Below are positions 6,690-13,763 of a stretch of DNA of 29,062 nt, one piece after another. The translations under genes were made by a program, and so were the position numbers. Position 1 is the first letter of the stretch. Every line of letters begins with the position of its first letter. The notes under the pieces are model-generated. The model saw only the letters and a list, made by a program, of their open reading frames with translations, was not told the origin of the DNA and did not search any database. Source of the stretch: Desulfobacteraceae bacterium (lineage in GTDB: Bacteria > Desulfobacterota > Desulfobacteria > Desulfobacterales > Desulfosalsimonadaceae); assembly GCA_003551985.1 (NCBI GenBank), contig PUOB01000332.1, positions 1 to 29,062 of the forward strand. Reading direction: 5' to 3'.

Positions 6690-7661
6690 ATGGACATGAA
6701 ACCGTTTCGGGGAAAGTTTCGATATATACTGCTTCTTGGCGTCATCGTATTTTCAGCGCTGTTTTTGATTAAAAACAACGTGGAGCAATCACTTTCCGAG
6801 CCCGTTGGTCAGGGGGCGCTTTTCGAGGAAAAGGCGGAATATGTCAGGGTGGGTGAAGAGAACCACAATATCCGCTATGTTTCCGCAGGCCAGGGCGAAC
6901 AAACGCTTATCCTGATTCATGGCCTTGGTGCCACTGCCTACACGTGGCGCCACTTGATTGATTTACTGGCGGAAGAGTATCGGGTGTATGCACTTGATTT
7001 AATCGGCTTCGGAATGTCAGACAAGCCGGATGCCAAACCTTCACCACGCTTTTTTGCCGATTTTATGGTCGATTTCATGGATGCGGTGGGCGCAGACCAG
7101 GCACATCTGATCGGGAATTCCCTCGGCGGTGCAGTGGCCGCCGCCACAGCACTCTGGCATCCCGAACGCGTTCAAACCATCGGGCTGATCGGCGCCGGCG
7201 GGTATGATGATCTGATGGCGCACAGGCCTTTTTTTGTCCGACTAGCCGGTTATCCGGTTATTGGCGAAGGAATCATTTTGCTCAGCCAGATCAGTCCCCG
7301 CGGCATTGTACGCAGTACGCTTGAAGAATCGGCATATGATCCGGACTTCATCGATGACGATATTGTCCATGAATTTGCGCGGGCGTTTGTTACGCCCAAT
7401 TACCGGCGCTTCGTGCTGCGTTTCATTCGTGAATTCTATTATGAAGATCTTGAAAAAGGCATTCCCGAAATTTCGCACCCCGCCCTGATACTCTGGGGGG
7501 CCGAGGATGAATGGATACCGGTGGCCTTCGCCCACCGGTTTCATGCGGATCTTCCCGATTCAAAACTGGTAATTTTCGAAGAATGCGGCCATGAACCGCA
7601 GGAAGAGCAGCCGGAACGAACGGCCGATGTGATTCGCTCTTTTATTGAAGATTCTCTGTAA
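6690..7661 (+). CDS. Alpha/beta hydrolase with N-terminal membrane anchor
   Basis: The 323-aa protein begins with a basic segment and one hydrophobic helix (about residues 11-27), a likely membrane anchor or uncleaved signal. The hydrolase domain follows. HGLG (77-80) is the oxyanion turn. GNSLGG holds the nucleophile S144. ILWGAEDEWIP gives the acid, D273. ECGHEPQEEQPE gives H301. The complete triad implies an active esterase, epoxide hydrolase or C-C hydrolase-like enzyme; the substrate is unknown. Starts at 6690 and 6696 are both possible after CCGGAG. The gene stands alone, with a gene fragment on the opposite strand just downstream. Confidence 0.85.
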   Translation: MDMKPFRGKFRYILLLGVIVFSALFLIKNNVEQSLSEPVGQGALFEEKAEYVRVGEENHNIRYVSAGQGEQTLILIHGLGATAYTWRHLIDLLAEEYRVYALDLIGFGMSDKPDAKPSPRFFADFMVDFMDAVGADQAHLIGNSLGGAVAAATALWHPERVQTIGLIGAGGYDDLMAHRPFFVRLAGYPVIGEGIILLSQISPRGIVRSTLEESAYDPDFIDDDIVHEFARAFVTPNYRRFVLRFIREFYYEDLEKGIPEISHPALILWGAEDEWIPVAFAHRFHADLPDSKLVIFEECGHEPQEEQPERTADVIRSFIEDSL

Positions 7662-7671
7662 ACGCCACGGA

Positions 7672-7773
7672 TTATCGCGCCATTCGCGGCAGATGGTGCA
7701 TCATGGGTTCGAAAAAGTCCCATATCTTCGTCTGGGCGCGATTTTTGCTGATCAGGTCAGAAAAGGTCGCCAG
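7672..7773 (-). pseudogene. C-terminal gene fragment beside repeat copy B
   Basis: On the minus strand a closed frame encodes 33 residues, including KIWDFFEPMMHHLPRMAR before a TAA. The composition and clean stop look like the C-terminus of a real protein. In-frame stops appear two codons upstream, and repeat copy B starts about 12 bp away. I do not recognise the parent family. The likely history is loss of the 5' part when the repeat or its flanks rearranged. Confidence 0.35.
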
Positions 7774-7784
7774 CCTATTTTACC

Positions 7785-7914
7785 GAACACTGCGTTGCTC
7801 ACGCCATGGCAATAATGTCATTTTTAGCCCCCAAAAACTCAATATAGGCCCCTTTTGAGGGGTAATTATGCATTTATATAGTGTGTTTATGGTATGTTAT
7901 CTTGGCCCGACCCC
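7785..7914 (+). mobile_element. 279-bp TIR element, copy B (right half only)
   Basis: This stretch matches the right half of copies A and D: TTGCTCACGCCATGGCAATA, then the TTTTTAGCCCCCAAAAA hairpin, CCCCTTTTGAGGGG, and the terminal GTTATCTTGGCCCGACCCC. The left half is missing. The tip ends in CCCCTTTATA rather than CCCCGT. Confidence 0.7.
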
Positions 7915-8085
7915 TTTATACTCACCCTTTTATACCTTTATCTTTATCTCCTCGGACGTAATCAGGCGGGGGGTTGGTTGCATGAAAACGTTATTTCTTG
8001 ATGTTGATACGTGAAACCCATATTTTTTCTGTGTTTCGTGCAACATTGTCAATTGTCAAGTAAGGATGGTCGGGCGACATCATCC

Positions 8086-8114
8086 TTGACATTTTTCCTT
8101 AAAACCCATAATAT
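8086..8114 (+). promoter_or_regulatory. Promoter of the AbiE module
   Basis: A consensus TTGACA (8086-8091) and TAATAT (8109-8114) are separated by exactly 17 bp, upstream of the AbiEi start at 8155. The -10 box lies inside the palindrome at 8104-8124. Confidence 0.7.
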
Positions 8115-8124
8115 TGTTATGGGT
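8104..8124. promoter_or_regulatory. Operator-like palindrome over the AbiE -10 box
   Basis: ACCCATAA and TTATGGGT form a perfect 8-bp inverted repeat around TATTG and overlap the -10 box. AbiEi antitoxins are known to repress their own promoter by binding inverted repeats, so this is the natural autoregulatory site. Confidence 0.6.
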
Positions 8125-8154
8125 ATAGCGAAACAAAGTCAAGGATTCCACGAA

Positions 8155-8961
8155 ATGAAACATGACGCGTTTTTTCGAAAGAACCCTGTTTTCACAGTAG
8201 AAGCGTTTGCCGATCATTTATCTTCCCTTGGTGAGGTCGGGGGACGAACCCAGGAAACGGTTCTGGCTTATCACAGGAAGACCGGTCGGATTGTCAGGGT
8301 ACGGCGGGGCTTGTATGCTGTCATTCCCGCGGGAGCTGATCCCGATACATATCCGGTTGATCCATATCTCATAGCATCTAAGTTGGCGCCGGATTCTGTG
8401 TTGTCGCATCATACCGCGCTCGAGTTTCACGGAAAGGCCTACTCGGTTCATGCCAACTTCATTTATTCGGCATCCCGGCCGCTTGCTCCCTTGACGTTCC
8501 GCGGGCACATTTTCCAGGGCGCGAAGTTTCGCCAAGCGCTCCTCCGTCTCGGGAAAGTGCATTTCGGCGTTTCGATTTCGGAGAGTTCCGGTCAGACCTT
8601 ACGGGTCACGACCCTGGAGCGGACCTTGGTCGATGTGCTGGATCGTCCTGATTTGTCAGGAAGCTGGGAGGAAATCTGGCGGTCCCTTGAATCCGTCGAA
8701 TTCTTTGACCTAGACAAGGTGGTGGAATACGCCCTTCTGCTTGGAAATGCGACTACCAATGCGAAGGTGGGACTCTTTCTGGATCAACATCGCGAAGCCT
8801 TGATGGCAAACGAGCATCATCTCAAGGCACTTCAAGATATGAGTCCCCGACAGCCCCATTACCTGGATCGATCCAAGCGAAAACCCGGTCAACTTGTACC
8901 GAAATGGAATCTGGTGGTTCCCAGGGAAATCCTCGAACGAACTTGGGGGGAGGTGCTGTGA
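8155..8961 (+). CDS. abiEi: AbiEi-type antitoxin of a type IV toxin-antitoxin system
   Basis: The 268-aa protein has the AbiEi organisation. It has an N-terminal winged helix ending in RVRRGLYAVIP (residues 48-58), the SVLSHHTALEFHG segment (81-93) and TTLERTLVDVLDRP (152-165), then a C-terminal alpha-helical region. AbiEi antitoxins repress the operon and counteract the AbiEii nucleotidyltransferase. I chose the ATG at 8155 because AAGGA lies nine bases upstream. The longer frame from 8011 would run through the promoter. The toxin start overlaps the stop by 4 bp. Because the toxin has lost its middle, this antitoxin may survive only as an autorepressor. Confidence 0.8.
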   Translation: MKHDAFFRKNPVFTVEAFADHLSSLGEVGGRTQETVLAYHRKTGRIVRVRRGLYAVIPAGADPDTYPVDPYLIASKLAPDSVLSHHTALEFHGKAYSVHANFIYSASRPLAPLTFRGHIFQGAKFRQALLRLGKVHFGVSISESSGQTLRVTTLERTLVDVLDRPDLSGSWEEIWRSLESVEFFDLDKVVEYALLLGNATTNAKVGLFLDQHREALMANEHHLKALQDMSPRQPHYLDRSKRKPGQLVPKWNLVVPREILERTWGEVL

Positions 8962-9600
8962 AGGTTTCACTGGAGAAGCTTGCAGCCGAAGCTGAGGCGT
9001 CGGGATTCAGACCGGATGTGCTTGAAAAAGTCGCCCGCCTGTTGAGGTTGTTGGACGCTTTGCGGAGTCATCCGTTCCTTAATGGAAAGCTGGTACTCAA
9101 GGGCGGCACGGCTTTGAACCTCTTCATGTTCAACGCACCCCGACTTTCTGTCGACATCGATCTGAATTATGTGGGAAGCGAAGATCGTGATGGCATGATC
9201 GCTGAGCGTCCAAAGATCGAGCAGGCCCTTCAAGCGGTCTTGGCCCGTGAGGGATTCACCGTCAGACGGATGCCTGGAGAACACGCCGGAGGCAAGTGGT
9301 CCTTACTTCGATCCAATGGAGTTGGCCAGACAACTGATGCCTACACTGCGCGTAAATACGATGAAGGCTCAATCAAAACCAGACGAATACGGGTTAGACC
9401 TGTCGAGAGATTGCCGGGAGGGACTTTCCGCTGTACTGCCTTTGACGGATTCGGAGCGGCGTTTTCTGGATTTGCTGCTGGATCGGGGGGAAATCAACCC
9501 GTCGCTTTTGACTGCTGATGAATCTCTTCAGCGGCGCATACTATCTCAGCCCCTTCTCGAATGGAAGGCGCTCAATGTGATGCGTCACAAGCAAAAATGA
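8958..9600 (+). pseudogene. abiEii: AbiEii-type nucleotidyltransferase toxin with internal deletion and frameshift
   Basis: A GTG start overlaps the antitoxin stop (GTGA) behind a strong GGGGGGAGG. The first frame encodes KLVLKGGTALNLFMFNAPRL and SVDIDLNY, the nucleotidyltransferase motif, and continues to AGGKW near 9300. It then loses similarity and stops at 9518. From about 9305 another frame resumes with FDPMELARQLMPTLR and ends DRGEINPSLLTADESLQ...PLLEWKALNVMRHKQK at 9600, the classical AbiEii C-terminus. About 100 residues between the two blocks are missing and the junction is out of frame. Normal toxins have about 300 residues, so this one is almost certainly inactive. Confidence 0.7.
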
Positions 9601-9617
9601 TATCAATTCGATGACGC

Positions 9618-9650
9618 CGTTTATAGCGTTTTATCTTGGCCAAACACCGC
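9618..9650 (+). repeat. Degraded right-end remnant of the TIR element
   Basis: TTTATAGCGTTTTATCTTGG resembles the right end of the 279-bp family (TTTATAGTGTGTTATCTTGG), with decay in the CCGACCCCG tip. It lies directly after the AbiEii relic. Confidence 0.4.
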
Positions 9651-9697
9651 GCACCCAGACTTAACTCTCAAATTTTCCATGCTTTTAAGACTTTTAT

Positions 9698-9743
9698 CAG
9701 ACATATTGTTGCCACTTATGATTAAGTGAGAACAATATGTCTG
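9698..9743. promoter_or_regulatory. Long two-part inverted repeat upstream of a truncated gene
   Basis: Outer arms CAGACATATTGTT (9698-9710) and AACAATATGTCTG (9731-9743) are perfect reverse complements. A second inner pair, CACTT (9713-9717) and AAGTG (9724-9728), sits within them. The right arm runs into the GGAGG ribosome binding site of the stump at 9753. It looks like an autoregulatory operator, or a hairpin in the leader that could control access to the ribosome site. Confidence 0.55.
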
Positions 9744-9752
9744 GAGGCAAAG

Positions 9753-9821
9753 ATGAAAAAGAATCCCGAAGCTATTGTACGGGGTTGGTACGGGGTACGG
9801 GGTCGGACCAAGCTAACATGA
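9753..9821 (+). pseudogene. Start of a gene cut by repeat copy C
   Basis: A good GGAGG five bases before the ATG opens MKKNPEAIVRG. From about codon 11 the frame consists of tip repeats and the left end of element copy C, and it stops inside the element. The opening residues and the palindrome immediately upstream would suit a small DNA-binding regulator such as a TetR-family protein, but ten codons cannot prove this. Confidence 0.4.
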
Positions 9822-9850
9822 TGTATTTAATCGCTTTATATCCAAAAACC
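9797..9850 (+). mobile_element. 279-bp TIR element, copy C (left end only)
   Basis: ACGGGGTCGGACCAAGCTAA (9797-9816), then CATGATGTATTTAATCGCTT and TATATCCAAAAACC, match the first ~55 bp of the family. The rest is missing. The sequence just before it repeats the tip irregularly (GTACGGGGTTGGTACGGGGT). Confidence 0.65.
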
Positions 9851-9890
9851 ACTATTGCCAAAAAATTCAGTTGGATTTTGTGGCAATTGA

Positions 9891-10016
9891 AAAAACAAAA
9901 ACATCCCCCTGGAAGCGGCGGCAGAGGCGATTTACGAAAACGCCCTGCGGCTTTACGGGATTGGGATGAAAATAGCGCAAGGAGTGCTTGCGGGATGGGG
10001 AAAAACAGATGTATAA
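9891..10016 (+). pseudogene. C-terminal fragment of an unidentified enzyme, possibly amidohydrolase-like
   Basis: A frame without a start encodes IPLEAAAEAIYENALRLYGI followed by GMKIAQGVLAGWGKTDV and a TAA. A helix ending in N-A-x-R-L-Y-G-I near the C-terminus is reminiscent of COG2159-type amidohydrolases, but the fragment is too short for more than a suggestion. It sits just downstream of element copy C, consistent with an older gene interrupted there. From 10017 to 10135 I see only the leader of the glycyl radical enzyme gene. Confidence 0.3.
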
Positions 10017-10135
10017 TATAAAACAGCCGGGTTCAAGAATGGCAGGAAGCCATAACGCCTGTCTGTTGACACGCGCGAAATGAAGGCGGCGGAAGGGCCT
10101 TCCACCGCTAAAAGGTACAAAATTGGGGGTATCCA

Positions 10136-12487
10136 ATGCCGCCGCTCAGCAATCGCATATCTTCACTGAAAAAAGACATCCAGGATTTCAAGCCGGGCAT
10201 CTGCACCGAGCGGGCCCTGATCTGGACGAAATATTTCAAAAATCCGAAAAACCGGGCCAAACCGTCCTGCATGCAGATTGCCGAAGCGCTGCGGGATGTT
10301 CTTCTGAAAAAAACCGTCCGCATCTATCCCGGAGAACTCATCGTCGGAAATTTCAATTCCAAGCGGGTCGGTGGACAGATTCAGCCTGAGTTGCTGGGCA
10401 CGCCGGCGCTGCAGGATATCTTCAAATTTCCCGGAAGAAAGACCAGTCCCCTGCAGATATCAGCCCGGGACACATGGCAGCTTCTGAAGATCGTGCCTTT
10501 CTGGAGCACCCGGTTCATCAGCATCCGGGCGCACAAATCGCCTGTAAAGAAAATTCAGAAGCTCATCAGCCAGTTAAAATCCCACTTTTACGTGATGAAC
10601 GAGGCCGGCGGCATCGCCCACACCATTCCCGACCATGAAAAACTTATCGCCATCGGAACAGACGGCTTTATCGCTGAAATCTCGGCCCGCCAGGAGGGGA
10701 TACAACAATCTTCCGAAGCGTGGCAATTTTATGAAGCCATGAAAACCAGCGCGGAAACCTTTGCCTTGTTCTGCGGCCGGTATGAATCCCTTGCCCGGGA
10801 GGCGGCCGGACAGGCGCCGGACCGGCAGGAACAGCAACGGCTCGATGCAATCGCCGCATCCCTGAAAACCGCGCCGCGCAAAGGGGCGACCACGTTCAGG
10901 GAAGCCCTGCAAGTGGCATTTCTTGCCCATGTCGCCATCATGATCGAAAGCCTCGACAATTCCATCGGCCTGGGTCGCATGGATCAGTATCTTTATCCTT
11001 ATTACGAATGCGATATCGGACAGGGCAATCTGACGCGGGAGTCTGCCTGGGATCTCATTGCGGCCTTTTCCATAAAAATGTGTGAAATCGTACCGGTGTT
11101 CCCCCAGCAGGTCGTCAATTTTCATGGCGGTTTTTACAATGCCCAAGTGGTTACGGTAGGCGGCATGGACGCTCAGGAAAACGATGCGACCAATGAGCTC
11201 ACCCATATCTTTCTGGAGGTCATGAACGCGCTTCGAATGCGGGAGCCCAACTACCACGCCCGTGTGCATGCGGGCTCACCGCCGGAGTATTTTGACCGGA
11301 TCATTTCAAATCTCTCTACGGGAAGCAACACGCCTGCCCTTTACAACGACGACGTCATCGTCAAAACCATGGTAAAAAACGGTTACAACCTGGATGATGC
11401 CAGGAACTATTCCGCGGTGGGATGCGTGGAGCCGATTTCCCCCGGCAAGACCTTTGCCTCGACCAATGCCGCCATGGTCAACGTGCCGCTCATACTTGAA
11501 CTGGCCCTCAATGAAGGCCGCCGCTTCAAGGCAATATTCCGCGAAGGCGCAGCCACCCCGCCGGCATCCCTTATGAAAACGATGACCGATGTCACGCAGG
11601 CTTTCGAGACACAGTTGGCCTTTATCATAAAGCGGCTCATGGATGATCTCCGCACTCTTGAAGAAGCCAACCGGGACGATCACCCGACGCCGTTTACCAG
11701 CATGCTCCATGAAGGCTGCATCGCCTCGGGCAGGTGCACCACGGCGGGAGGTGCGCTTTACAATTATTCGGGCGTTCAGGCGGTGGCGCCGGTGGCCGTG
11801 GGGGACGCACTCTATGCCATCGAAAAAGCGGTCTTCAAGGACGCCAAAATAAGCCTGCCGGCGCTGATCCGCCTGCTGAAAAACAATATTGCCGACCCGA
11901 AATGGCTGGCATACCTCAGGGGACTTAAAAAATACGGCAACGACCATGAAGAAGTGGATCGCTGGACACTTTACGTTGCAGACGCTTTTGGAAAATCCCT
12001 GGAAGGGTATGTGAATGCACGAGGGGGCCGGTATATCATGGGAATATACTCGGACACGATTCACGCGTTTTTCGGTCGCATCACCGGGGCCACGGCAAAT
12101 GGCAGAAGAAAAGGGGAAAGCTTTTCTTCCGGCATCGCCCCGGGAAACGGGTGCGACCGCAGCGGCCCCACGGCCCTTATCAACTCGGCCAACCGCTTTG
12201 ATTTTACAAAAATTCCCAACGGCATCAACTTCAACCTGAAATTTTACCCCCATACGGTAAGTGGCGATAAGGGCAGGATGGTACTTTCCACATTGGTGAA
12301 AACCTATTTCCAGAGGGGCGGCATGCAGACCCAGGTCAACGTGCTTGACCCGGAAGAACTCAAAAAAGCCCGCGACAACCCTGATTTGTATCCCCATCTG
12401 CTCGTCCGGGTCTCAGGCTACAGCGTCTACTTTAACGACCTGACCCCGGCCATGAAGAATGAAATCATCCAGAGAAGCACCCTGTAA
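10136..12487 (+). CDS. Glycyl radical enzyme of the GCVEP dehydratase/lyase class
   Basis: The 783-aa protein is a complete glycyl radical enzyme. The active-site loop SAVGCVEPISPGKTF places the thiyl cysteine at C430 and the catalytic Glu at E432. The C-terminal radical loop LVRVSGYSVYFNDLTP places the glycyl residue at G761. GLGRMDQYLYPYYECDI is also typical. GCVEP is shared by glycerol/propanediol dehydratase, choline TMA-lyase, hydroxyproline dehydratase and isethionate lyase; the loop after it does not let me pick one. Pyruvate formate-lyase (tandem Cys) is excluded. A GGGGG stretch precedes the ATG. No activating radical SAM enzyme is encoded in the window. Repeat copy D follows the stop. 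Confidence 0.85.
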   Translation: MPPLSNRISSLKKDIQDFKPGICTERALIWTKYFKNPKNRAKPSCMQIAEALRDVLLKKTVRIYPGELIVGNFNSKRVGGQIQPELLGTPALQDIFKFPGRKTSPLQISARDTWQLLKIVPFWSTRFISIRAHKSPVKKIQKLISQLKSHFYVMNEAGGIAHTIPDHEKLIAIGTDGFIAEISARQEGIQQSSEAWQFYEAMKTSAETFALFCGRYESLAREAAGQAPDRQEQQRLDAIAASLKTAPRKGATTFREALQVAFLAHVAIMIESLDNSIGLGRMDQYLYPYYECDIGQGNLTRESAWDLIAAFSIKMCEIVPVFPQQVVNFHGGFYNAQVVTVGGMDAQENDATNELTHIFLEVMNALRMREPNYHARVHAGSPPEYFDRIISNLSTGSNTPALYNDDVIVKTMVKNGYNLDDARNYSAVGCVEPISPGKTFASTNAAMVNVPLILELALNEGRRFKAIFREGAATPPASLMKTMTDVTQAFETQLAFIIKRLMDDLRTLEEANRDDHPTPFTSMLHEGCIASGRCTTAGGALYNYSGVQAVAPVAVGDALYAIEKAVFKDAKISLPALIRLLKNNIADPKWLAYLRGLKKYGNDHEEVDRWTLYVADAFGKSLEGYVNARGGRYIMGIYSDTIHAFFGRITGATANGRRKGESFSSGIAPGNGCDRSGPTALINSANRFDFTKIPNGINFNLKFYPHTVSGDKGRMVLSTLVKTYFQRGGMQTQVNVLDPEELKKARDNPDLYPHLLVRVSGYSVYFNDLTPAMKNEIIQRSTL

Positions 12488-12586
12488 CCAACGGGGTCGG
12501 CCGCCAACGGCCAACGGGGTCCAACGGGGTCCCTGTCCAATGGCAACGGGCCCAGGCAACGGGGTGCCCAGGCAACGGCCCAGGCA
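12488..12586 (+). repeat. Irregular tandem array of element tip sequence
   Basis: Between the glycyl radical enzyme stop and element copy D there are about eight imperfect units built on CAACGGGGT, with variable linkers such as CCAACGGGGTC and CAGGCAACGGGGTGCC. The unit equals the outer tip of the element's terminal inverted repeat. No other feature is visible here. Confidence 0.7.
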
Positions 12587-12865
12587 ACGGGGTCGGGCCA
12601 AGCTAACCTACTGCATTTAATCGATTTAAACTAAAAAAACAGGTGTTTTTGCTGGCTATTTCGCACTTTTTGTACTCAAAATGATCGATATAAAGGCTTT
12701 GCGCTTCTCGAATGCCATATCTGTCCTGGTATGAACGACTGCTTTGCTCATGCCATGGTAATAATGTCTTTTTTAGCCCCCAAAAGCTCAATATAGGCCC
12801 CTTTTGAGGGGCAATTATGAATCTTTATTCTGTATTTATAGTGTGTTATCTTGGCCCGACCCCGT
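12587..12865 (+). mobile_element. 279-bp TIR element, copy D (full length)
   Basis: The ends ACGGGGTCGGGCCAAGCTAA and GTTATCTTGGCCCGACCCCG plus T form imperfect terminal inverted repeats. Length is exactly that of copy A. The central hairpin is more degraded, with TATTTCGCACTTTTT opposite AAAATGATCGATATA. A 62-codon minus-strand frame has a relative in copy F, but the same frame in copy A lacks a start and has an internal stop, so I do not call it a gene. The element sits between the convergent glycyl radical enzyme and activase genes. Confidence 0.8.
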
Positions 12866-12874
12866 TTCCCGTAC

Positions 12875-13669
12875 TTATCCCCGGCCGTTGCGCCGGGCAA
12901 AGATTGCGGCCCCCAGAGCGCCGATGATCTGGGGGTCCACCGGGAGGGCGGCGACTTCCATGTTGGTGCTTTTTTTAATTGCCTTGATGAGGCCCTTGTT
13001 TTTGGCGCATCCGCCGGTGACCGTCACCAGGGGCCGAATGCCGATGCGTTTGAGCAGGGAAAAGCAGCGCTTGGCCACCGCCGCATTAATACCCGCGGCC
13101 ACTTCCTCGGGCGGGCTTTTTCTGGCCAGCAGGCTGATGACCTCGCTTTCGGCAAAGACGCTGCACTGGGCCGTGACCGGTATAATTTTTACAGCATTTA
13201 AGGAAAGCAGGGAAAACTGGTCTAAATCCATGCGGAATATCCGGCTCATGGCCTCAAGAAACCGCCCGGTGCCGGCGGCGCACTTGTCGTTCATGGCAAA
13301 CTCTAAAACCGATCCGTCATCGGCAATGGAGATGGTTTTAACATCCTGGCCCCCGATATCCACGATGGTCTTGATATCGCGGTTGCAGTAAAACGTCCCC
13401 ATGGCGTGGCAGCTTATTTCAGAAATGTTTTCATCGGCAAAGGGCACTTCGTTTCTCCCGTATCCCGTGCCCACAATGCGCGCAAGGTTCTTGTAGCCTC
13501 CAAGGCCCGCCACCTGTCCGCACGCCTGCTCAAGGGCTTTTAACGAAGTTATTTCCGGGTCAATCTCGCTGTGAACAATTGCAGAACCGACGATGGCACC
13601 GGCTTCATCCAGAATGGCGGCCTTGCCGGTGGTGGAGCCCACGTCGCATCCGCCGAAGTATGTTGTCAT
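12875..13669 (-). CDS. 2-hydroxyacyl-CoA dehydratase/benzoyl-CoA reductase activase (HgdC/BcrA/BadF family)
   Basis: The 264-aa protein has the ASKHA ATPase fold of dehydratase activators: GCDVGSTTGKAAI (7-19) for phosphate binding, VGTGYGR (66-72), VDIGGQDVKTI (103-113) and VTGGCAKNKG. C130 in NDKCAAGTGRFLE and C169 in AQCSVFAESE are the conserved ligands of the [4Fe-4S] cluster bridging the homodimer. The family couples ATP hydrolysis to transfer of one low-potential electron to a 2-hydroxyacyl-CoA dehydratase or benzoyl-CoA reductase. The start follows GAGGA. It ends the minus-strand cluster; the partner activase at 19522 is broken, so this copy may serve all the HgdB-like proteins. Confidence 0.9.
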   Translation of the reverse strand: MTTYFGGCDVGSTTGKAAILDEAGAIVGSAIVHSEIDPEITSLKALEQACGQVAGLGGYKNLARIVGTGYGRNEVPFADENISEISCHAMGTFYCNRDIKTIVDIGGQDVKTISIADDGSVLEFAMNDKCAAGTGRFLEAMSRIFRMDLDQFSLLSLNAVKIIPVTAQCSVFAESEVISLLARKSPPEEVAAGINAAVAKRCFSLLKRIGIRPLVTVTGGCAKNKGLIKAIKKSTNMEVAALPVDPQIIGALGAAIFARRNGRG

Positions 13670-13763
13670 ATTTTTTCATTCCTCATGTCGATGATGTGAA
13701 CCGCGATAGCGGCTCAGTTCAAGTCCTTGAACGGCATGTTGAAAATCCTTTCCGCTTGTTTGT

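Noticed and set aside
11306..12397. 363-codon minus-strand frame within the glycyl radical enzyme gene
   Set aside because: It is a shadow of a GC-rich coding region. The plus-strand protein carries the Cys and Gly radical motifs.
12603..12791. 62-63 codon minus-strand frames in element copies D and F (12603-12791 and 28866-29057) with similar proteins
   Set aside because: In copy A the same frame lacks the ATG and has an internal TGA, and the similarity follows from the shared DNA. Stem pairing appears better kept than the reading frame.
12488..12865. Considered as a CRISPR-like array because of repeated CAACGGGGT units
   Set aside because: Units are short, irregular, without uniform spacers, and identical to the element tip. 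No cas genes are present.
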